The notes under the pieces: model-generated | Seen by the model: the letters and a program-made list of their open reading frames with translations, nothing else | Database searches by the model: none | Told to the model about the DNA's origin: nothing | Made by a program: the position numbers and the translations under genes | From: Trinickia mobilis | GTDB taxonomy: Bacteria > Pseudomonadota > Gammaproteobacteria > Burkholderiales > Burkholderiaceae | Assembly (NCBI RefSeq): GCF_017315705.1 | Contig: NZ_JAFLRF010000015.1 | Coordinates: 1 to 64,000, forward strand | Direction: 5' to 3' | DNA: 64,000 bases | In this document: piece by piece, positions 58,220 through 64,000 of the stretch | Position numbering within the stretch: position 1 is the stretch's first letter | How the letters are laid out: each line of letters starts with the position of its first letter

Positions 58220-58313
58220 CCGCCACGGCGCGCGGCTGCGGCCGACGCGCCCTTCCCGAGAGCCCTCCGGCAAGCCAACCAGCGACGGGCAGCCGCCCGT
58301 CATCGAGACCGCC

Positions 58314-59060
58314 ATGACGAAGACCGTTCTGATCACCGGAGCGAGCCGCGGCATCGGCCGCGCGACGGCGCGTTTGCTGGGGGCGCAAGGCTGGGCCGTC
58401 GGCGTGAACTACGCGACCCACCGCGCCGCCGCCGACGATGCCGCAGCCGAAGTGGTGCACGCGGGCGGCCAGGCGTGCGTCGTGCAAGGCGACGTGGCCG
58501 ACGAAGCGGCGGTGATCGCGATGTTCGATGCGGTCGCCGCCGCGTTCGGCCGCATCGATGCGCTCGTCAACAACGCGGGCATCGTCGCGGCGTCGATGCC
58601 GCTCGCCGAAATGGACTACGCGCGCCTCGCGCGCATGTTCGACATCAACGTGCTCGGCGCCTACCTTTGCGCGCGCGAGGCGGCGCGACGCATGTCCACG
58701 GACCGCGGCGGCCACGGCGGCGCGATCGTCAACGTGTCGTCGGCCGCATCAAGGATCGGCTCGCCGAACGAGTACGTCGACTACGCCGGCTCGAAAGGCG
58801 CGATCGACACGATGACGATCGGCCTAGCCAAGGAACTCGGCCCAAGGGGCGTGCGCGTCAACGCGGTGCGGCCCGGCCTCATCGACACGGAAATCCACGC
58901 AAGCGGCGGACGCCCCGACCGCGCCGCCGCACTCGGCGCGCAAACGCCGGCCGGCCGGCCCGGCACGGCCGACGAGGTCGCCGAGGCGATCGCCTGGCTG
59001 CTCGGCGACGCCGCTTCGTACGTGAACGGCGCGCTGCTCGACGTCGCCGGCGGACGCTGA
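58314..59060 (+). CDS. SDR family oxidoreductase
   Basis: A 248-residue short-chain dehydrogenase/reductase. It has TGASRGIGRA for NADPH binding, VNNAGIV, the catalytic Ser in VNVSSAAS and the YAGSK Tyr/Lys pair, ending in YVNGALLDVAGGR. It resembles glucose/ribitol-type and 3-oxoacyl-reductase-like members. Substrate is unknown. Confidence 0.92.
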   Translation: MTKTVLITGASRGIGRATARLLGAQGWAVGVNYATHRAAADDAAAEVVHAGGQACVVQGDVADEAAVIAMFDAVAAAFGRIDALVNNAGIVAASMPLAEMDYARLARMFDINVLGAYLCAREAARRMSTDRGGHGGAIVNVSSAASRIGSPNEYVDYAGSKGAIDTMTIGLAKELGPRGVRVNAVRPGLIDTEIHASGGRPDRAAALGAQTPAGRPGTADEVAEAIAWLLGDAASYVNGALLDVAGGR

Positions 59061-59348
59061 GTCCTCACCGATTCTCGCCGCCGGCGTGTTTGCCCGTAAC
59101 GCCCGGCTGGCGCGGGGATCCCGCCTTCCGCGCGTTTGCGCCGCCCCATCGTTTGCGCCAAGACTTCGTATGCAAACGACATAACTTCACAATTCTCCAC
59201 AAATTCCCGTAATACCTGGTAACAAATGAGCGCTAGCATGGTGCAGCCCTGACAGTCGGCGCTCGCGCGCGTCGGTCTGCCAGCGACACACGTGACGATG
59301 CTTCACAAGGCCGGACTCCGCGCAGAATTCGGCCTTCAGGACCGGACC
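59061..59348 (+). other. Intergenic region upstream of the GT39 gene
   Basis: These 288 bp contain an AT-richer stretch at about 59160-59235 that may hold the promoter of the glycosyltransferase, but I cannot assign -35 and -10 elements with confidence. A GTG at 59292 and an ATG at 59298 are alternative starts. Confidence 0.35.
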
Positions 59349-61199
59349 ATGCAGGACTCCTCATCTTCGTCCGCGCTACGCGCGCGCTCGGCGCCGCCGC
59401 TTGCGACCGGCCGTCCCGTTTCGATGAGGCCGGCCGCGGCAACGCCTGCCGCCATCCCGGCGTCCGCTTCACGCGCCTCGCCCTGGTCGGGGCTGCGCGT
59501 CGCGCTCGCCGTCATTGCCGTACTGTGCGCGTATCTGCTTCCCGGCACGCTCGGCCACGACCCTTGGAAGCAGGACGAGACCTATACCTTCGGCATCGTC
59601 CAGCACATGCTCGAAACCGGCGACTTCGTCGTGCCCACCAACGCGGGGCAGCCGTTCGTCGAAAAGCCGCCGCTCTACGACTGGGTCGCCACAGGCCTAG
59701 CCTGGCTATTCGGGCGCTACTTGCCGCTTCACGACGCGGCGCGGCTTGCGAGCGCGCTCTTCATGGCGATGACGCTCGGCTGCGTCGCGAGGCTCGCCCG
59801 CTCCGCCACGCGCGCGCGAAGTTGGTTCGACGCCCGCGTGCTCGGCACGCTCGCGGTCTTTGCGGGCACGTTGGTCGTGCTCAAGCATTCGCACGACATG
59901 ATGACCGACGTCGCGCTGATGGCCGGCACCGCGCTCGGCTTTTGCGGCCTGTTCGAACTCGTCACCGCGTTCGTGCGCAGACCGCAGGCCGTCAACCGGC
60001 AAGCCTCGCTGCCGGCCTCGGCGATGCTCGGCGCCGGAGTCGGTATTGCGCTGCTGACGAAAGGGCTCTTCGTGCCGCTCGTCTTCGGTGCGACGTTCTG
60101 CGCGCTTGCGTTGCTTTACCCGGCCTGCCGCAGCGGCGCGTTCTTGCGCGCGCTCGCGGCCGCCGCGCTCGTATTCGCGCCGTTTGCGCTGATCTGGCCT
60201 GTCGCGTTCTATCTGCGCTCGGAAACACTTTTCAAGGTCTGGCTCTGGGACAACAACATCGGCCGCTTCTTCGGCTTTTCGGTGCCCGCGCTGGGTTCCG
60301 GAAACGACAAGCCGCTGTTCATTTGGCGCTCGCTGTTCTCGGTGGGCTTTCCGGTTGCGCCGCTCGCCGCGGCCGCGCTCGCGGGCGGCGCCTGGCGCCG
60401 CTGGCGCGAGCCGCGCGTCGCGCTGCCGGTTGTGTTTTGCGGCACGGGCTTGATCGTGCTGCAAATGTCGGCGACGGCGCGCGAGCTCTACATCCTGCCG
60501 TTCATCGCGCCGCTGGCGCTCGTCGCGCTGCAAGGCGTCGAACGCTTGCCGCAACGCGTTCACGTCGCCTGGGACTACGCGAGCCGCGCGCTGTTCGGCA
60601 CGATCGCCGCGCTCGTCTGGGTCATTTGGTCGGAGATGACGGACCCGTCGAGCACGCATGCAAGCCTCAAGCTGCTGGGCCGCTGGCTACCGCTCGATTG
60701 GACGCTGCCGATCAAACCGGATCTGATGCTCGCCGCGCTCATGCTGACGCTGGGCTGGCTGTGCCTGGTGCCGCTTTTCGCTCGCACGGGCAAATGGCGG
60801 GGTGCGTTCAGCTGGTGCGCGGGCGCGATCGCTGCCTGGGGGCTCGTCTTCACGCTGCTCGTGCCGTGGATCGATGCGGCGAAAAGCTATCGCTCGGTAT
60901 TCGAGGATCTCGACACGCACCTGAACATCGAATGGGACGCCGGCGACTGCATGGCCAGCGTGAACCTCGGCGAATCGGAAGCGCCGATGCTGTACTACTT
61001 CGCCGGGGTCCTGCACAAGCCGACCGAGGCGCCCAAGACCACCGCCTGCAAGTGGCTCATCGTGCAGAGCTTCCGCTCGGATGCGGGCCAGCCTGACGGC
61101 AATTGGAAGCTGTTCTGGTCGGGTGCCCGGCCGGGCGACGACAGCGAACGCTTGCGGGTGTTCGTGCGCAGGCCCAGCCTTGTGACAGCCTCCCATTGA
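59349..61199 (+). CDS. GT39 (ArnT/PMT-like) membrane glycosyltransferase
   Basis: A membrane protein of about 616 residues with some 11-12 hydrophobic segments and a periplasmic C-terminal domain. The first periplasmic loop has the catalytic acidic pair in KQDETYTFGI, followed by PFVEKPPLYDWVATGLAW, as in ArnT-type enzymes that transfer sugars from polyprenyl phosphate. It probably modifies lipid A or another surface glycan. The ATG at 59349 has AGGA 7 nt upstream; 59292 and 59298 are alternatives. Confidence 0.85.
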   Translation: MQDSSSSSALRARSAPPLATGRPVSMRPAAATPAAIPASASRASPWSGLRVALAVIAVLCAYLLPGTLGHDPWKQDETYTFGIVQHMLETGDFVVPTNAGQPFVEKPPLYDWVATGLAWLFGRYLPLHDAARLASALFMAMTLGCVARLARSATRARSWFDARVLGTLAVFAGTLVVLKHSHDMMTDVALMAGTALGFCGLFELVTAFVRRPQAVNRQASLPASAMLGAGVGIALLTKGLFVPLVFGATFCALALLYPACRSGAFLRALAAAALVFAPFALIWPVAFYLRSETLFKVWLWDNNIGRFFGFSVPALGSGNDKPLFIWRSLFSVGFPVAPLAAAALAGGAWRRWREPRVALPVVFCGTGLIVLQMSATARELYILPFIAPLALVALQGVERLPQRVHVAWDYASRALFGTIAALVWVIWSEMTDPSSTHASLKLLGRWLPLDWTLPIKPDLMLAALMLTLGWLCLVPLFARTGKWRGAFSWCAGAIAAWGLVFTLLVPWIDAAKSYRSVFEDLDTHLNIEWDAGDCMASVNLGESEAPMLYYFAGVLHKPTEAPKTTACKWLIVQSFRSDAGQPDGNWKLFWSGARPGDDSERLRVFVRRPSLVTASH

Positions 61200-61286
61200 A
61201 GGGTTGACCGTCCCCGCCTGCCGATCTCCGTTCGCGTGCCGCCCTCGACCGCCGCACGCGCCGCGCGCTCGACGCGCTCGACGCGC

Positions 61287-61931
61287 TCAGAAGGACGACC
61301 CACGCTCGCGCAGAAACGCGATCTCCTCGTCGGTCGACCGACGGCCGAGCACGGCGTTGCGATGCGGAAAGCGCCCGAAACGCTCGATGATCCTGGCGTG
61401 CCGATGGGCGTAGTCGAGATAGCCGGTGTCCCCTGCCTCGCGCCCCAATTCGCCGAACAGACGAATCGCTTCGCGTTGGCTTTCGATCGACTCGTCATGC
61501 TCGAAAGGCAAATAGGCAAACGCGCGATGACGGCAGGACGGCAGGCGCCGATCCGCGCCGGTCTCGACCATCCGCCGCGCCACTTGCACGGCCTTGGCGT
61601 CCGCTTCGAATGCGCGCGGACTGCCGCGGTAGCAATTGCGCGAAAACTGGTCGAGCACGACGACGAGCGCGAGCGCGCCGAGCGGCGTGCGCTGCCAGTC
61701 GTCGTGGCCGCCCGCAAGCGCGATGGCAAGCGTCGCGCCGAAGCGCTCGCGCAAGAAGGCGTCGAATGCGCCGTCGCGGGCGAACCAGAGCTTGCGCTCG
61801 GTGCCGAATTCCGCTGAACCGGGCGTGCCGAACCAGAAGTCGAGCACGTCGCGCGCAGTGGGATCGAGCGTGGCGTAGTCGCCGGAGTCCGGCGCCTCGG
61901 GCGCAGATGCTGAGTCGAGGTCGCGCGTCAT
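61287..61931 (-). CDS. DUF924 family protein
   Basis: A 214-residue helical protein. Family features are VLDFWFG, LDQFSRNCYRGSPRAFEADAKA and YLPFEHDESIESQREAIRLF. Its function is unknown. Its ATG (61931) overlaps the AlaX stop codon (ATGA). Much longer upstream readings are shadows inside the AlaX gene. Confidence 0.92.
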   Translation of the reverse strand: MTRDLDSASAPEAPDSGDYATLDPTARDVLDFWFGTPGSAEFGTERKLWFARDGAFDAFLRERFGATLAIALAGGHDDWQRTPLGALALVVVLDQFSRNCYRGSPRAFEADAKAVQVARRMVETGADRRLPSCRHRAFAYLPFEHDESIESQREAIRLFGELGREAGDTGYLDYAHRHARIIERFGRFPHRNAVLGRRSTDEEIAFLRERGSSF

Positions 61932-62662
61932 GATGCGAGCTCCAGTACTAGACGCCGCGTGCGCGCGCTCTTCTTTTCGAGCTTCGCGACCCGCAGCGCG
62001 CCGATCTCCTGCGTGTTGCGCACGTGCGTGCCTCCGCACGGCTGCAGGTCGACGCTGTCGATGCGCAAGAGCCGCACGCGCCCGAGCCCCATCGGCGGCT
62101 TCACGCTCATCGTGCGCACGAGTTCGGGACGCTGCTGCATCTCGTCGTCCGTAATCCATTCGGTCGCGACGCGATGCGCGCCGCCGACCAGCTCGGCAAG
62201 CCGCCGCTCGACGAACTCGCGCTCGATCGGCTCCACCGTGGCGAAATCGAGCCGCGCGTAATCGACGGTGATGCTGCAGCCGTCGACCGGATACGGCAGC
62301 ACCGCGCACATCAGATGGCTCGCCGTATGCAGCCGCATGTGCCGGTAGCGGCGCGCCCAGTCGATCTCGGCGGCCACGCGCTCGCCGGCCGCGAGCCGCG
62401 CGAGCAGCGCCTCCTGCCCGGCGGCCGGCACGTGGAGCGCATCGTCAGGTGTCGCGCCTTCGAATTTGGCCTTGCGCGTATCGGCGATCTGGATGCGCGT
62501 GCCGTCCGCGAGCGTCAGCGTGCCGGCGTCGCCCGCCTGGCCGCCACCGAGCGGATAGAACACGGTCTGGTCGAGATGGATGCCTTCGGCGTCGACCTTC
62601 GTGATCGACGCGTCGCAGCGCGTGAGATAAGCGTCGTCGCGAAAAAGTGCGTGCGTCGTCAT
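61928..62662 (-). CDS. Alanyl-tRNA editing protein AlaX
   Basis: A 244-residue free-standing editing domain related to the AlaRS editing domain. It removes serine or glycine wrongly attached to tRNA-Ala. The zinc motifs are HTASHLM (two His) and CGGTHV (Cys, His). It ends just before the DUF924 gene. It has an AlaX-M/AlaX-II type length with an N-terminal glycine-rich part (FYPLGGGQAGD). Confidence 0.93.
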   Translation of the reverse strand: MTTHALFRDDAYLTRCDASITKVDAEGIHLDQTVFYPLGGGQAGDAGTLTLADGTRIQIADTRKAKFEGATPDDALHVPAAGQEALLARLAAGERVAAEIDWARRYRHMRLHTASHLMCAVLPYPVDGCSITVDYARLDFATVEPIEREFVERRLAELVGGAHRVATEWITDDEMQQRPELVRTMSVKPPMGLGRVRLLRIDSVDLQPCGGTHVRNTQEIGALRVAKLEKKSARTRRLVLELAS

Positions 62663-63090
62663 CGGGAGTCCCTTTTTCAGTCGCCAATCGAAAACCCATT
62701 ATGCCGAGCCGTCTGCCCCGTCGAAAGATCAGCCATTCGGCCAGTGCGGGCGGCGCCGTACCGGCCCATCGCCCGGGCCAATTGCGCCGGCCACCGGCGC
62801 AGCGCCGCGCGGAGGCGCGCACGGCGCACGCCGCCAATCGCTTCGTTGGCGCGCCGTCGCCCCCGACCGTCTTGGACGCTCATCCCGGCCGGTTGCGCAT
62901 CCAACCCTTGTGAATACTACTTACAGTTAGGAAGCACCAAGTTATTGAATAAAATGACATTTTCTTAACTAACAATTTTGGCAACACGCTCCCTAACTAA
63001 CAGGCCCGTGCGTGAATGGACTTAACCGCGTGTCGACATTTGACGCTGTCACTCGATATTGAACCGGCGTCACCGCATGGAAAACTACAG
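62663..63090. other. Intergenic junction: GC-rich to AT-rich
   Basis: Up to about 62910 the base composition matches the rest of the window. From 62911 it becomes AT-rich with no supported ORF. TAACTAACA occurs twice (62966-62974 and 62994-63002), and AGTTAGG (62925) mirrors CCTAACT (62992). This looks like the edge of an accessory segment; no integrase or tRNA target is visible here. Confidence 0.5.
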
Positions 63091-63300
63091 CTAGGTCCCC
63101 CTATGCTCCCCTTTTTCACGCTCGAAGTATGGGGTAACCTGCGCATCTTCGCGTTGCCAGTTCGGATCACAGTTCACATTGTACTTTTGAGGATCCGTGT
63201 TCTTGCTGACCCACAGCAGGAACCCTATAGCTAGCGGGTGCGTTCTCCCAACGATAGCAATGTAATTAACCATTGCCTTCATCCAGTTCCAGACGGTCAT
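63091..63300 (-). CDS. Small hypothetical protein
   Basis: An ORF of about 69 residues (or 81 from ATG 63336) directly after the edge gene on the same strand. It is rich in Trp and hydrophobic residues in its first half (MKAMVNYIAIVGRTHPLAIGF) and polar in the second. Codon use is less GC-biased than the core genes, like its neighbour. No family is recognised; it may not be real. Confidence 0.35.
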   Translation of the reverse strand: MTVWNWMKAMVNYIAIVGRTHPLAIGFLLWVSKNTDPQKYNVNCDPNWQREDAQVTPYFEREKGEHRGT

Positions 63301-63323
63301 GCGCCTCTGACGAGGAAAGCACT

Positions 63324-64000
63324 TTAGACCACACATCGGATTCCGAAGACCGTAAGCTCATTCACACCAGCCGAGTTGCGCTTTATTGACTCCGCCTGAG
63401 CTTCTAGATGGCCGACCAGCGCAGCGAAGGGCTGACCGGCGGAGCCTCCTGGAATCGTCCACGTCTTGTTGTCGAGTTGCATCAGAACCAGAATGCCTCT
63501 GGAGCTGTTGGTCCCTTTAAGGTACTGCCCGACTATCTGGGTCTGCAGCGTGCCCGTTAGCGAATTAGCTGAGTAGCTTCGATCGGCATCAACGGGCTTG
63601 ATTTCGACGCAGACGTTGCCAGCGGGGCAGCTCAGTTGTATGTCGGTCATGTTGTCGTCGTCAACTTCCTCCTCTCGGTGGACGCTGAATCGTCGGTTCT
63701 GCGTTTCTCGGAATTTTGCAGCTAGCCATCGCTGCAGGAACTTTTCAGGCATGCCTGGCCGAAAGAGGTCACGCTCGCTGAAAGGCCCTTCCTCGAGATT
63801 TTTACGAATCTCCTCAAGGCGGGCCATCGCCTGCTCGTACAGCTGTGCCTCAGTGCACGGAGCCGAGAAGAACGGAGAGCCAATGGACTTTAACTGCTCG
63901 GAGGTCCTGTTCGCACTTTGCGCCGCATCGAGCGCAGCATGCTCGATCAACCGCCCCGTGATCCAGTTCCGCTCAGTGGGGTCAGCAATGGTGTCCAACA
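63324..64000 (-). CDS. Partial protein with PD-(D/E)XK-like nuclease C-terminus (runs off window)
   Basis: About 225 residues, the C-terminal part of a protein that continues beyond the window. It has an Asp (D119 from the first visible codon), then an E-I-K triad (E132, K134 in VCVEIKPVD) on a strand, followed by a helix with QIVGQY and a strand GILVLMQL; this is the layout of PD-(D/E)XK nucleases. Codon use and GC content are lower than the core genes. Such C-terminal domains occur in large defence ATPases, but the missing N-terminus prevents assignment. Confidence 0.6.
   Translation of the reverse strand, partial: LDTIADPTERNWITGRLIEHAALDAAQSANRTSEQLKSIGSPFFSAPCTEAQLYEQAMARLEEIRKNLEEGPFSERDLFRPGMPEKFLQRWLAAKFRETQNRRFSVHREEEVDDDNMTDIQLSCPAGNVCVEIKPVDADRSYSANSLTGTLQTQIVGQYLKGTNSSRGILVLMQLDNKTWTIPGGSAGQPFAALVGHLEAQAESIKRNSAGVNELTVFGIRCVV

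Noticed and set aside
63016-63234. Plus-strand 72-codon ORF in the AT-rich junction
   Set aside because: No ribosome-binding site, no family resemblance, and it overlaps the more plausible minus-strand ORF.

Overview
The window is a GC-rich stretch of a main bacterial chromosome from Burkholderiaceae, most likely Burkholderia sensu lato (Paraburkholderia, Trinickia or Burkholderia). This rests on protein sequences and on gene order: the nuoA-N operon preceded by tRNA-Leu, secG and tpiA, then pnp-rpsO, then leuA, pssA-psd and ilvC-ilvH-ilvI. There are no rRNA genes, insertion sequences or CRISPR arrays. The last kilobase is visibly more AT-rich and looks like the start of an accessory island.

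Layout. Positions 1-8.9 kb hold housekeeping and poorly characterised genes: a DUF2863 protein, a LuxR-type regulator, a CbiM-like membrane protein, a secreted protein with a lysine-rich tail, an M14 carboxypeptidase, yaaA, a PIN-domain protein, a methionine aminotransferase and a glutathione transferase. From 9.0 to 19.0 kb lies an acyl-CoA region. On the plus strand are a 3-hydroxyacyl-CoA dehydrogenase, an enoyl-CoA hydratase, a histidine phosphatase, an aminoglycoside-phosphotransferase-like kinase and a frameshifted acyl-CoA dehydrogenase. On the minus strand are two acyl-CoA dehydrogenases and two MaoC hydratases. From 19.1 to 35.9 kb the minus strand carries the whole respiratory complex I operon (nuoA to nuoN), continuing into DUF2818, a NUDIX hydrolase and DUF1178. 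From 36.0 to 51.1 kb, almost all on the minus strand, come tRNA-Leu(GAG), secG, tpiA, a quinone oxidoreductase, pnp, rpsO, a periplasmic binding protein, leuA, phospholipid synthesis (pssA, psd) and branched-chain amino-acid synthesis (ilvC, ilvH, ilvI). From 51.5 to 61.2 kb the plus strand has a sigma-factor cluster, a three-gene lipid-remodelling cluster (PlcP-like phosphoesterase, GT4 glycosyltransferase, diacylglycerol kinase), a TetR regulator with a LOG protein, an SDR enzyme and a GT39 membrane glycosyltransferase. The window ends with DUF924 and AlaX genes and the C-terminal part of a PD-(D/E)XK-like protein at the edge.

The most notable signals are these. (1) A leaderless-looking leader peptide with seven Leu codons, four of them rare CTA, lies upstream of leuA. 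(2) A PlcP-glycosyltransferase-DgkA cluster is preceded by a Pho-box-like repeat. (3) A roughly 110-bp repeat carries a small ORF that is translationally coupled or fused to the next gene. (4) A hairpin repeat family shows compensatory stem changes, and one copy is inserted inside repeat (3). (5) Two TetR-type dyads with a CGACCG core lie beside acyl-CoA and DUF1178 genes. (6) A frameshift in a CG-dinucleotide run disrupts an ACAD11-like dehydrogenase next to its kinase partner. (7) A perfect 16-bp hairpin in the pnp leader resembles an RNase III autoregulatory site.
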